A DNA stretch of 64,000 nucleotides. Source: Actinomyces capricornis (GTDB lineage Bacteria > Actinomycetota > Actinomycetes > Actinomycetales > Actinomycetaceae). Made by a program: the position numbers and the translations under genes. The notes below the pieces were generated by a model. The model had not been told where the DNA came from. It saw nothing but the letters and a program-made list of their open reading frames with translations, and did not search any database. The stretch lies in the NCBI RefSeq assembly GCF_019974135.1, contig NZ_AP025017.1, forward strand, positions 1,116,001 to 1,180,000. Reading direction: 5' to 3'. Each line of letters begins with the position of its first letter. Position 1 is the first letter of the stretch. Positions 51,990 through 61,600 of this stretch are shown one piece after another.

Positions 51990-52594
51990 CGCCGGGCTCC
52001 CAGGATGGTGGCCAGCAGGGGAATGACGCGGGCCACCGGCACCTCGTAGCGCCCGCCGCCGGCCGAGCGCAGCCACCCGGTCGCGGTGAGCTGGCGCAGG
52101 TGGTGGTAGACCTGCCCGCTCGTGCCCACCCCATCTTCCCCCACCAGCTCCTGGGCGGTGGCGGGCGTCACCAGGATGCGCCGCAGGATGCTCAGTCGCA
52201 CCGGATGCCCCAGGGAGGCCAGCGCCTCGGCGCAGTCCTGCCACTCGGCCTCCAGCAGCTCGGCGCTCAGCGCCCCCTCCTGCCACTCGGCACGGGTCCC
52301 GCTGGGCAGCAGCACATGGCCCAGCAGCATGACGGCGCCGGGATCCCCGACGCGCTCATGCAGACCCTTGAGGGCCCAGAGCGCCTCGGGCTCGGGCACT
52401 GAGGCCGACGACGGCGCGGCGCCCGCCGCCCCGGCCTGCGGCCCGGATGGCTCCTGCTCCCCCACCGGCCCCGCCCCGGCGCGTCCCGGGCCGCCCGGCC
52501 GCCCCCACCCCCGGACGGCCTCCTCCAGCACGGCGACCCGCCGCTCCAGGTCCGCCCAGCGGTTCTCCTCAGTCTCCCCGGCCTGCGCACTCAT
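51986..52594 (-). CDS. ArsR-like winged helix regulator
   Basis: 202 residues from ATG 52594. The C-terminal half is a winged helix: ALASLGHPVRLSILRRILVT, TAQELVGEDGVGTSGQVYHHLRQLTATGWL, RYEVPVARVIPLL. The N-terminal half has a short helical region (RWADLERRVAVLEEAV) and a Pro/Gly/Ala linker. No metal-binding Cys cluster is seen. It is first in an operon with the M23 peptidase gene and probably regulates it. Tandem ACGTAA motifs upstream are candidate binding sites. Confidence 0.82.
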   Translation of the reverse strand: MSAQAGETEENRWADLERRVAVLEEAVRGWGRPGGPGRAGAGPVGEQEPSGPQAGAAGAAPSSASVPEPEALWALKGLHERVGDPGAVMLLGHVLLPSGTRAEWQEGALSAELLEAEWQDCAEALASLGHPVRLSILRRILVTPATAQELVGEDGVGTSGQVYHHLRQLTATGWLRSAGGGRYEVPVARVIPLLATILGARR

Positions 52595-52607
52595 GGTCCC
52601 TACGATA

Positions 52608-52626
52608 TCACGTAAGTACGTAATCA
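52608..52626 (-). promoter_or_regulatory. Tandem ACGTAA motifs, putative ArsR-type operator
   Basis: TCACGTAAGTACGTAATCA contains ACGTAA twice at 8-base spacing and lies 14 bases before the regulator ATG. The short A/T-rich gap is also the promoter region of the divergent MFS gene. Confidence 0.4.
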
Positions 52627-52714
52627 TCAACGACCTCGGACTCGGCCACCCTCGATGACGAGTAGCATGACTGCCTCCGCCCGCCCGATCCCCGCCCATG
52701 CCCCCAGGAGAGCA

Positions 52715-54028
52715 GCCATGAGCAGTCCCGCGCCAGTCGACAGCGGCCTGAGCATGTACACCTCCCTGCTGAGGATCCCGCACGCCGCGCGCTCAGCCGT
52801 CTTCGGCGTCGTGGGGCAGCTGCCCTTCCCGCTGCTGGGCATGGGGCTGCTCATCGGCATCCGGGACGGCTACCACTCCTACACCCTGGCGGGCGTGGTC
52901 TCCGGGGTGATGGCCCTGACCTCCGCGATCACCGCCCCCGTGGTGGGCCGGCTCGTGGATGCCCACGGCCAGCGGCGCGTGGGGCTTCCCGTGGCGCTGC
53001 TGTGGATTGCCGCGATCGCACTGATGAGCACCGCCCTGGCGCTCCACCTGCCCCCGTGGGCGATCGTGGCCTGCGGCGTCCTGCTGGGCACCTCGGTGCC
53101 CTTCTCCTCGATGCTGCGGGCGCGCTGGACCCATGTGCTGCGCACGCAGCCCGGGCGGCTGAACTCCGCACTGTCGCTGACCTCCACCTTCGAGGAGCTC
53201 ATGTGGGTCATCGGCAACCCGCTGGCCACCACCCTGGCGGTGAGCGTGGCGCTCCTGTCCCCCTTCGCCGGAGCCATGGCGGCCATCGCCCTGGCCATCT
53301 GGGGCTTCCTGCTGGACAGCAGCATCGAGCCTCCCGCCTCGGGCGCCAGAAGGCCCGACGACGGCGCTCGCAGCCCCCGCACCCGTCCCGCCCCGCAGGC
53401 GGCCCGTGCGACGAGGGGCGGCCTGCTCTCCCCGGGGCTGGCAGGCCTCATGGCGATCCTGGTGGCCTACGGCGCCTTCATCGCCGCCCTCAACCTCTCC
53501 GTGGTCGCCATGACCAAGGAGATCGGCCGTCCCGGCGCCTCGGGAGCGATCATCGCCTGCTTCTCGGCGGCCTCCATGGTGGGGGCATTGGGCTATGGGG
53601 CGCGCACCTGGGCCTCCTCGCTGATGCGGCGCTTCTATGCGGGCCTGACGGTGGTGGCCCTGGCCTCGGCGGCCCTACCGCTGGTCAACGGGCTGTGGGG
53701 CACCGCCGCGATCCTCATGGTGGCCGGCCTGGCCCACGCCCCCACGGTCGTCAACGTCAACCAGCTCCTTATCCGCATGACGCCGCCGCAGCGCCTCACC
53801 GAGGCGATGGCCCTGCTGGGCTCGATGTTCGTGGTGGGCATGGCGGTCTCCAACCTGGTCACCGGCCGGGTGGTGGACGCCTGGGGCGCCCAGGCCGGTT
53901 TCGTGACACTGTCCGCCTTCGCGGTCACGGGCCTGGTCATCGGCCTGGCGGCAATGGCCCCGATCCGCACCGCCGCCTCACAGCCGGTCCTCAGGGCCGA
54001 CGACGGCGCCCCGGAGCCGCTGCCGTAG
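52715..54028 (+). CDS. MFS transporter
   Basis: 437 residues; AGGAG precedes ATG 52715. Twelve hydrophobic helices in two halves, with the MFS loop 2-3 motif as GRLVDAHGQRRVG and a cytoplasmic centre loop rich in Arg/Pro (GARRPDDGARSPRTRPAPQA). The second-half copy reads GRVVDAWGAQAG. It resembles drug-efflux or sugar-efflux MFS proteins. Substrate not readable. It is divergent from the ArsR-like regulator, which may control both. Confidence 0.88.
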   Translation, partial: AMSSPAPVDSGLSMYTSLLRIPHAARSAVFGVVGQLPFPLLGMGLLIGIRDGYHSYTLAGVVSGVMALTSAITAPVVGRLVDAHGQRRVGLPVALLWIAAIALMSTALALHLPPWAIVACGVLLGTSVPFSSMLRARWTHVLRTQPGRLNSALSLTSTFEELMWVIGNPLATTLAVSVALLSPFAGAMAAIALAIWGFLLDSSIEPPASGARRPDDGARSPRTRPAPQAARATRGGLLSPGLAGLMAILVAYGAFIAALNLSVVAMTKEIGRPGASGAIIACFSAASMVGALGYGARTWASSLMRRFYAGLTVVALASAALPLVNGLWGTAAILMVAGLAHAPTVVNVNQLLIRMTPPQRLTEAMALLGSMFVVGMAVSNLVTGRVVDAWGAQAGFVTLSAFAVTGLVIGLAAMAPIRTAASQPVLRADDGAPEPLP

Positions 54029-54125
54029 GCCGGGTGTCCGGCATGTGAAGCACCCCGGACACGGCAGGGACCTTGTTCCTACGATCGAGTCACGATCTGC
54101 CCCACGCAGTAAGGAACACATCATC

Positions 54126-54656
54126 ATGTCCCTGTACCTCTTCGAGATCGTCCCCGCTACCGAGCAGCGCGAGGCGGCCCAGTCGGTGATCTCCGCGATC
54201 GCTGAGGCCGCCTCCTCCGTATCCGCCAGCGTTCTGGAGTCCCAGGTCACCTCCGGCCACGGCCGGGTCTTCAGCGTCGTCGAGTTCGACGGCGACCCGG
54301 CCGCCCTGGGGTCCGCCGTGAGCCAGGGCCTGGAGGCCACCGAGATCACCGGCCCCGACGAGGTCCGCCTGGTCGGCGCCCAGATCGAGGACATCCGCGG
54401 TGCGCGGGGCTCGGCCGACTACCTGGTGGAGTGGGATATCCCCGCCGAGATCGACATGGAGACCTACCTGACGCGCAAGAAGGCGAACTCCCCGAAGTAC
54501 GCCCAGGTGCCCGAGGTCTCCTTCCTGCGCACCTACGTGCGCGAGGACACCGTCAAGTGCCTGTGCTTCTACGACGCCCCCGATGAGGAGACCGTCGTGC
54601 GGGCCCGCGAGGTGGTCTCCACCCCGATCGACCGTCTGCACGCGCTGGAGGGCTGA
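54126..54656 (+). CDS. DUF4242 (SCO4226-type, nickel-binding-like) protein
   Basis: 176 residues from ATG 54126 with AAGGA upstream. The C-terminal half matches DUF4242: DYLVEWDIPAEIDMETYLTR, then FLRTYVREDTVKCLCFYDAP with a conserved Cys. In Streptomyces the family member SCO4226 binds nickel in a ferredoxin-like fold. The N-terminal half seems a diverged second ferredoxin-like unit (LYLFEIVPATEQREAA, GRVFSVVEFDGD). Role unknown. It is convergent with the pullulanase-type gene. Confidence 0.8.
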   Translation: MSLYLFEIVPATEQREAAQSVISAIAEAASSVSASVLESQVTSGHGRVFSVVEFDGDPAALGSAVSQGLEATEITGPDEVRLVGAQIEDIRGARGSADYLVEWDIPAEIDMETYLTRKKANSPKYAQVPEVSFLRTYVREDTVKCLCFYDAPDEETVVRAREVVSTPIDRLHALEG

Positions 54657-54710
54657 GCCCCAGGCCCTTCGGCCCTTCTGCCGCGCCCCCGCGCTGAGTC
54701 CCTCCCGGGC

Positions 54711-57548
54711 TCACCGCGGGGGCGCGCTGGTCTCGGTGAAGACGGCAGCCGTGCGGGCCGGGACGCCCACCGCGCCGGAGCCGGGGTCGAAGACGGCGGT
54801 GCGCACGACGTCGTCGGCCCCCTCGGCCTGGACCTGGGACAGGGTGAAGCGCCGCCCCGCGACCTCCACGAGGGTCTGGCCCACCCAGGTGCCCGAGGCG
54901 TTGATCACCACGAGCACGCCGTCGAGGGCCGGGTCGATATCCGGGCCCAGGGTGTCGTCGATGAGCATGGTGATGACGCCGGCGGGCGCCCCCGGCCCGG
55001 AGCCGGGGAAGCTCAGCTTGGTGCGCACCAGCTCGGCGTCGCCCAGCCAGAACAGGGGCGTGGAGGCGCGCAGCCGCAGCAGGTCCATGGCCTGGGCCTT
55101 GGCGGCGGCGATGTGCTGGGGGCTGGGGCGCAGCCGCTCGTCCTCCAGCAGCGGGCCCTGGACCCACCAGCTCGACTCGTTGCGGGAGGCGGCCGGCAGT
55201 CCCCGGCCGAAGCCGTTGTCCTGGCCGGAGTAGTCGATGGCGTTGAACCAGTCCCCCGAGTTGTAGGAGTCGCGGTCCAGGGATTTGCTGCGCAGCAGCT
55301 CCACGCCGGCCCCCCAGAAGGAGGGGGACTGGCCCAGGGCGGTGGTGGCCAGGCACACGGTGTTCATACGCACCCGCTCGGCCATGGGCAGGCCCTGGGG
55401 GAGCTTGAGGACCAGCAGGTCGTAGAGGGTCTCGTTGTCGTGGGCGTCGACGTAGTTGACGCTCTCCTGGGGGTCGGCGGCGTACCCGGCGCCCATGCCG
55501 TTGTAGGCCAGCTCGCCGCCGGGGCGCACCGTGCCGTCAGACAGGGGCAGTCGGAAATCACGCAGGTTGCCGGCCAGGGCCACCTTGACCAGGTCGGTGC
55601 GGTGGGCGAGGTCGGCGGCCTGCTCCTGGCGGGAGCGGGGGTCGTGCCCGCTGGCCTGGGTGAGCAGCCCGGTGCCGAAGCCCTGATAGGTGCGGTGGTC
55701 GGGGTCGAAGGGCCCCCCGCCGTGGACGGCGTCGCGCAGGCGGTCGTTGAAGGTCCCGATCCCGGTGCCGCCGAGCTGGCCCTGGGTGGCCTGGATGAAC
55801 AGCGCGTTGTAGGCCACCTCCCCGAAGTTCCAGCCCTCCCCGTAGAGGTAGATCGAGGCCCCGTCCACCCCGTCGTCCTCCAGGGTCAGGGCATTGAGGG
55901 CGGCGCGCACCCGCTCCATGGTGGCGCGCGAGTGGTGGCCCATGAGATCGAAGCGGAAGCCGTCGATCCGGTAGTGCCGGGCCCACCAGACCACCGAGTC
56001 GATCATGAGTCTCTCGCTCATGGCGTTCTCGGTGGCGATATTGGAGCAGCAGGTCGAGTTGGTCACCCGCCCCACGGCGTCGAGGCGGTGGTAGTAGCCG
56101 GGCACCACCCGGTCCAGGACGCTGCTGGGGTCCTGGCCGTGGGCGGCGGTGTGGTTGTAGACCTGGTCGAGGATGACCTCCAGCCCGGCCGCATGCAGTG
56201 CCCCCACCATCTGGCGGAACTGGATGGTCCGGGCGCCGCCGTCCTGGTGGCCGTCGGTGGCGTAGGAGCCCTCGGGGACCATCCAGTGCAGGGGGTCGTA
56301 GCCCCAGTTGTAGGCGTCGCGCTCGGCCACTGCGCCCACGGCCGCCTGCTGCTCGGTGGAGGCGGGGCCGGCCGCCGGGATCTGGGGGACGGCCTGCTCG
56401 GCGCGGCTCTCGGGGATGGTGGCGATGTCGAAGGTCGGCAGGAGATGGACGGAGGACAGCCCCGCCTGGGCGAGCTCGCGCAGATGGCGCATGCCGTGGG
56501 AGTCGCTGACGGTGAAGGCCTGGTAGGTGCCGCGCAGCTCGGCGGGGACGCGCTCGTCGAGGACGGAGAAGTCACGCAGGTGCAGCTCGTAGATGGCCCG
56601 GGAGGCGTCGTTGGGGGCGCGGGGGGCGGGGGTGGTGGCCCACTGGCGGGGCGCCAGCTCGGGCAGGGCGAGGTCGAGTGCCACCGATCGTGCCGAGTCC
56701 ATGGTCAGGGCCGCACTGTAGGGGTCGGTGACGAGGTTGACCTCGACCCGCCCGGTGGAGGGCACGTAGACGCGGACTTCCCACAGGTACTGGCAGCCGG
56801 CGGTGATGGTGGCTGCCTCATTGGCCACCGTCCAGCACCCGTCCTCACCGCGGATCGCCGGGGTGCGCAGGCCCTGGCCCTCGACCAGAGGAGCCGAGCC
56901 GCTGGGGTCTCCGGTCTCCCAGGTCAGCAGGGCCGCCTCCTGGGCCGTGGGCGCCCACAGGCCGAAGCGTGGGCCCGCCCCGTCGAAGGTGACACCCAGG
57001 CGGGCCTCGGCCGCCGCTCCGGCGTAGAGGGCGTCCAGGACGATGGCGGTCTGCACCCCGGTGAAGGCATCCGCGCTCCAGCCCCCCTCCGGGCGGGCCA
57101 CCTCCTGGAGGAGGGCGACCTGCCCGGTGAGGGCCTCGCGCACCTCCTGAGGGCTCATGGCGGGGGCACCCCCGGCGTCGGCCAGGCTCAGGGCGATGTA
57201 CCCCTCCAGGTTGGGGTGCCGGGAGCGGATGGTCTCGGTGAGGTTCCCGGCGACCCTCAGGCGGGTGCGGGCCGGCTCGGGCAGGCCGTCGGCGCCGTGC
57301 AGCTCGCCGTCGATGACGGCGGCGCCTCCCTGGGCGGCGGTGACGAGGGTAAAGCGCAGATCGGAGCCCTCCACTGGCCGTCCGTCGGCGACGACGTCCT
57401 CGCGGGCCATCCCGAAGGGCAGGAGGGACAGGGGCCAGGCCAGGGTGAGGGGGTCGACCCAGTAGGCGCGCAGTTCGTCGGCGCCGGCCAGGGCGGGGTC
57501 GGCCATCGTGTGCTCCAGGGTGCGGGTCATCGTGTATGTGAAGGCCAT
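54711..57548 (-). CDS. pulA: Pullulanase-type alpha-1,6-glucosidase
   Basis: 945 residues from ATG 57548 with GAAGGGA upstream. N-terminal CBM48/PUD-like regions precede a GH13 barrel of the PulA subfamily: diagnostic YNWGYDP, then VILDQVYNHT, GFRFDLMGHH (nucleophile Asp), YLYGEGWNFG (acid/base Glu) and NYVDAHDNETLYDLL. These enzymes cut alpha-1,6 branches in pullulan, starch or glycogen. No signal peptide is present, so it works in the cytoplasm, likely on glycogen or imported maltodextrins together with the GH13 protein at 34538-35842. Tandem CTTGCACGG motifs lie directly before the ribosome site. Confidence 0.93.
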   Translation of the reverse strand: MAFTYTMTRTLEHTMADPALAGADELRAYWVDPLTLAWPLSLLPFGMAREDVVADGRPVEGSDLRFTLVTAAQGGAAVIDGELHGADGLPEPARTRLRVAGNLTETIRSRHPNLEGYIALSLADAGGAPAMSPQEVREALTGQVALLQEVARPEGGWSADAFTGVQTAIVLDALYAGAAAEARLGVTFDGAGPRFGLWAPTAQEAALLTWETGDPSGSAPLVEGQGLRTPAIRGEDGCWTVANEAATITAGCQYLWEVRVYVPSTGRVEVNLVTDPYSAALTMDSARSVALDLALPELAPRQWATTPAPRAPNDASRAIYELHLRDFSVLDERVPAELRGTYQAFTVSDSHGMRHLRELAQAGLSSVHLLPTFDIATIPESRAEQAVPQIPAAGPASTEQQAAVGAVAERDAYNWGYDPLHWMVPEGSYATDGHQDGGARTIQFRQMVGALHAAGLEVILDQVYNHTAAHGQDPSSVLDRVVPGYYHRLDAVGRVTNSTCCSNIATENAMSERLMIDSVVWWARHYRIDGFRFDLMGHHSRATMERVRAALNALTLEDDGVDGASIYLYGEGWNFGEVAYNALFIQATQGQLGGTGIGTFNDRLRDAVHGGGPFDPDHRTYQGFGTGLLTQASGHDPRSRQEQAADLAHRTDLVKVALAGNLRDFRLPLSDGTVRPGGELAYNGMGAGYAADPQESVNYVDAHDNETLYDLLVLKLPQGLPMAERVRMNTVCLATTALGQSPSFWGAGVELLRSKSLDRDSYNSGDWFNAIDYSGQDNGFGRGLPAASRNESSWWVQGPLLEDERLRPSPQHIAAAKAQAMDLLRLRASTPLFWLGDAELVRTKLSFPGSGPGAPAGVITMLIDDTLGPDIDPALDGVLVVINASGTWVGQTLVEVAGRRFTLSQVQAEGADDVVRTAVFDPGSGAVGVPARTAAVFTETSAPPR

Positions 57549-57559
57549 CGGAGTCCCTT

Positions 57560-57579
57560 CTTGCACGGCTCTTGCACGG
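57560..57579 (-). promoter_or_regulatory. Tandem CTTGCACGG repeat before pulA
   Basis: CTTGCACGG occurs at 57560 and 57571 (11-base period), 12 bases before the pulA ATG. TTGCA elements are common in operators of LacI-type sugar regulators of Actinomycetota, so sugar control is plausible but not shown. Confidence 0.35.
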
Positions 57580-57885
57580 TGTGGGGCGTCGGTGTGGAGC
57601 GTACGCGCAGGTGCGGGCACGGCGGAGCACCTGCACCTCACAGTGTTCCGCTCCTCAGGCGCGAGCGCCACTTGGAACCCGCGGCCCGACGGCGGGCACG
57701 GCCCCACGAGCCGTCTGCCGGCGCGCCGGGGCCCGCTGCCCGGACTGACCGGCCCGCCCCGGGCGCCCAGGAGCGGGCCCGGCTTTCTCCTGGGGGCGCC
57801 GGGGCGCCCCCCGCCCGGGATTTCCCAGGTGGTTCACAGTGCCAGGAGGTGGGTTTTTCCAGGGTGGTCGCGTTACATAGTGGGC
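57580..57885. other. Gene-free GC-rich upstream region
   Basis: No gene supported. A short GC stem (GGGGCGCC/GGCGCCCC, 57793-57810) is present. A promoter-like element (TACATA at 57874-57879) ends the region and points toward the candidate RNA. Confidence 0.35.
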
Positions 57886-58097
57886 ACCACCGGACGGAAC
57901 CGGTCCTGAGGGTTGGGGAGCCTGATGACGGACCGGACCTCCGAGGCCGGCACCGGGTCTTAGGGAGCCCGGGGCCGCCGCTCCGGTGAAGGAGGCGACC
58001 GCCTCCCCGGGTGCATGGGAACCCGGGTGGCAGACGGTCCCTCACGAGGCTTGGACCCTCGGGCCCGCAACCGCGGGCCCGAGGGTCAAGTCTTACC
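57886..58097 (+). ncRNA. Candidate structured non-coding RNA of unknown family
   Basis: About 200 bases after a promoter-like TACATA and before a strong terminator hairpin. Consecutive perfect stems are visible: CCGGTCC/GGACCGG (57900-57906, 57930-57936), CCGGG/CCCGG around 57952-57973, GGAGGC/GCCTCC (57991-57996, 58001-58006) and CCCGGG/CCCGGG just after. No ribosome site or motif-bearing frame exists. Signatures of tmRNA, RNase P RNA, SRP RNA and the common riboswitches were looked for by eye and not found. A 6S/Ms1-type RNA or an unknown leader are options. Confidence 0.38.
58054..58087 (+). terminator. Strong intrinsic-type hairpin ending the candidate RNA
   Basis: Perfect 15-bp stem GACCCTCGGGCCCGC / GCGGGCCCGAGGGTC with the loop AACC, followed by AAGTCTTACC. 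No coding gene ends nearby on either strand, so it implies a non-coding transcript. Confidence 0.75.
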
Positions 58098-58297
58098 CCC
58101 CACCGCCCCGCCCGCCGACGATCCGCCCCCACCGGGGCAAGAGGCGCCCACCGAGCAGATCCCCAGCAGAGCCGCACCACAGGACCACGAGGACCGCAGC
58201 GCGACGACGCGCACCCGGGCACCGCCAATCGGTGCGATACCGCGCCCCCACCAGCAGGGGCCGCCCCTATGTTTCTCACGTAGTTTTGTCTGGCACC

Positions 58298-58348
58298 TAT
58301 GAGGAAACCCCGAGCCGTCGGCACTCCTCGGGTGTAAATCGCCTCATA
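58298..58348 (+). other. Nested hairpin element upstream of the subtilase gene
   Basis: TATGAGG (58298-58304) pairs with CCTCATA (58342-58348) around an inner CCCGAG/CTCGGG stem (58309-58314, 58327-58332). GGAAAC (58303-58308) could instead pair with GTTTCC (58354-58359), a competing fold. Function unknown. Confidence 0.35.
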
Positions 58349-58423
58349 CGAGCGTTTCCCTGAGGTCACCACTCCCATCGAAGCCCGCCGCCACCCCTCT
58401 CCCCAGCGCGAGAACGATGAAAT

Positions 58424-58440
58424 ATAACGTTACAATCCTC
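58424..58440 (+). promoter_or_regulatory. Promoter-like element before the subtilase gene
   Basis: ATAACGTTACAAT in an A/T-rich island: TACAAT fits a -10 element at five of six positions and overlaps the small palindrome TAACGTTA. It lies about 185 bases before the GTG start. Confidence 0.4.
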
Positions 58441-58619
58441 TCGGTCCTGCGGCGCTCCCCGCCACCGGATCCGCCCTACCCCAGCACGGCTCCCTCCCGG
58501 CCTCCCCGGCCGGTGCAGGGCCGGCCCGCATCCGTGGCGCCCGGGCGCCACGTCCCAACCTCATCCCACCCCCATGGCGCCGCAGCCGCCTGGCTGCGGC
58601 GGTTCCGAAGGAGTATTCC

Positions 58620-61600
58620 GTGTCCACTCCCCTGGTCAGGCGGCTCGCCTCCCTAGCGGCCGCAGCTCTCGTCACCGCGCTGGTCCTGCCAGTGGCCCCA
58701 GCCTCGGGCGATCCAGCCTCCCCCACTCCTCCTGCGGCGCCGACACAACCCGACTCCCCGCTCCCGCAGGAGCTGGTGGCCCATGACGGCGCACTCCCGG
58801 CACCGGACCCCGATGCGCGGGTTCGGGTCATCGTCACCCTGGCCGAGCAGCCAGAGTCGCCCTCCCAGGCCCAGGAGACCGCCAACCTGGCTACCCAGGG
58901 AGACCTCATCACCGCCTGGGGCCAGAAGCACGGGCTGAGCGTGGACAGCCAGTTCGGCTACCTCATCAACGGCTTCAGCGCCGAGATCCCGGCCTCCGCC
59001 ATTCCGGCCCTGGCCGCCGAGCCCGAGGTCGCCTCGGTCAAGCGCGAGCGCGTCTACTACGCCACCGAGCACACGGCGCGCGAGCACCACGGCGTCCCTG
59101 CGGCCTACGCCGCCCACGGGGCGGACGGCACCGGAACCGTCATCTCGATCATCGACTCAGGTATCGACCCCTCCCACCCGGACCTGCGGCTGGATGACTG
59201 CGGGGCGGCCAAGATCAGCGCCATCAACCCCGAGGGCGGCCTGTTCACCTGCAAGGTCCCCAACGGATACAACTACGCTGACGAGAGCTTCGAGATCAGG
59301 GACCTGACCTCCTCCCAGCACGGCCAGCACGTGGCGGGGATCGCGGCGGCCAACGGCTCACAGGGCACCGAGTCCGAGTTCGAGACCACCGGGCGGGTCG
59401 ACGGCGCCGCACCGAATGCCCAGCTGCTGGCGATGAAGGTCTTCTCCAACAAGGCCGGCCGCTCCCGCACCGCCAACGACGCCGATATCGTGGCCGCCAT
59501 CGAGGACTCGGTGAAGCTCGGCGCGGATGTCATCAACATGTCCCTGGGCTCGACCAACGGCATCCCTGATGCCTCCAGCGGCGCCTACCAGGCCATCACC
59601 CGGGCACGCGAGGCCGGGGTCCTCACTGTGGTGGCTGCCGGCAATGAGGGCCAGAACTACTCTCCCACCGGACTCGACACCGATGCCCTGGGACTACTGG
59701 ACGATGGAACTCTGAACGACCCGGCGGCCCAGGCCCCCGCCCTGGCGGTGGCCTCCCTCGACAACAGCACCATGACCACCGCGGTGGGCCACCTGGGCGA
59801 GGGCGCCTCCCAGACCGAGTTCACCTACCTCTTGGCCACAGGCAACATCGACGACGACGCCCACCGGCTGGTGGACGTGGGCCTGGGAAGCTCCGGGAAC
59901 TACCCGGAGGGAGAGGATCTGACCGGCGCCTACGTCCTGGTCGAGCGAGGCGAGTTCGCCTTCGCCGAGAAGTTCCGCAATGCCGTCGACCATGGCGCTG
60001 CGGGTATTCTCGTATTCAACTCCGAAGTGGGATCACACACCTCGATGGGCGGCGTCCAGGACTTCACGATCCTCGGTGTCGGATTGACGCGCTCCGACGG
60101 GCTGGCCCTGCGTGCGGCACTGGAGAGCAACCCCGATCTCACCGTGCGCCTGACCTCAACGCCCCGGATCGCGCAGTCGCCCGAAGGCGTGAGGCACTCC
60201 GCCTTCTCCTCCTGGGGGACCACCCCGAGCCTGGACTTCAAACCGGAGATCTCCGGTATCGGAGGCTCGGTGTACTCCACGGTGGGAGCGAACTCCTACG
60301 CCTCCAACTCGGGAACCTCCATGGCGGCGCCCAACATCGCGGGTCTGGGGGCCCTCATGCACCAGGCACTGTCCCAGCGCCATCCCGATATGACCCCCAC
60401 CGAGCGGCTCGATCTGTCCACTGCCCTGCTGATGAACACCGCCCTGATCCCCACCTACGACAATGGAATCCCCTTACTGCCCCGCCAGGTGGGGGCGGGG
60501 CTGGCTCGGGTCGACGAGGCCCTGGCCTCCCCGGTGAGCGCAACCGTGGAGGGCCGAGCCGCTGCGGCGCTGCGGCAGATCACCGGCCCCACCACCTTCA
60601 CCGTGACTCTGACTAACCACAGCGAGGCCGATGCCGTCTACACCGTGCCCGCCCAGCAGGTCCTCACCGAGACCAATGCCGCCTGGCGGACCACGCTGCC
60701 AGTGGTCTCCTCCGAGACGCTGACGGCCTCCGCGGAGTCGGTCACCGTCCCCGCTGGAGGCACTGCTGAGGTGGCTTTCACCCTGACGCCTCAAGTCGAC
60801 ACCAATCACTTCATCGAGGGCTGGGTGCGCCTACGGTCAGCCGGTGAACACCCCGACCTGGCATTGCCCTACCTGGGCTTCGCCGGGGACTGGAACGCCG
60901 AGCCCATCATCCAGGAGCCGGGCCGGCCCTGGGCCGACAACACTCACAGGGACGTCACGGCTCTCGAGGGCAGCCTGGATCGGTGGCTGTGGGACATCGG
61001 CGATCTCCCCACATCCGTGTACATGACGTACCTGGCCATGTCGCCCAACGGCGATAGGTACCTGGACCGGGTGTTCCCCTCGATGCTGCTCATGCGCAAC
61101 GCCGACGAGGTCCACTACGAGATCCTCGACGCCTCGGGCGCCACCCTCGTCGATCTCGGCACGGATGAGAATCTCTCCCGCCTTACTGGAGTGGATATCG
61201 CACGGACCCCGTTCCGGCACCCTATCGTCCACACTGGCCGCTCCTTCGATGGGCGCATCTGGGATCCCGCCGCCGGCAGCTACACGACGATCCCGGACGG
61301 CACCTACACCTACCGCATCTCAGCCCGCCTGGGGGATGATTTCCCCTGGCAGACCACTGATTTCCCCCTGAGGATCGATTCCACCGCCCCGGTCATCACT
61401 GTCCTCGAGCAGTCCAAGGACTCGGTGCGCTTCTCCGTCACCGAGGAGGGCAGCGGCCTGTTGGGCGATCCTAAAGTACGCACAGCAGATGGCACAGGCG
61501 TCCAGGTCACAGCGGTGGGCGACAGCACCTACCGCGCCACCTTCAACCCCAGCACGCCCTTCGTGCACATCAAGGTCGAGGACCTGGGCCTGAATACCGT

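Noticed and set aside
55113..57989. 958-codon open frame on the plus strand opposite the pullulanase gene
   Set aside because: Antisense shadow: low complexity, no motifs, and the minus strand holds all GH13 residues.
57886..58097. Cobalamin, c-di-AMP (ydaO) or RNase P RNA at this locus
   Set aside because: Diagnostic conserved boxes of these families were not found by eye, so only an unassigned structured RNA is proposed.
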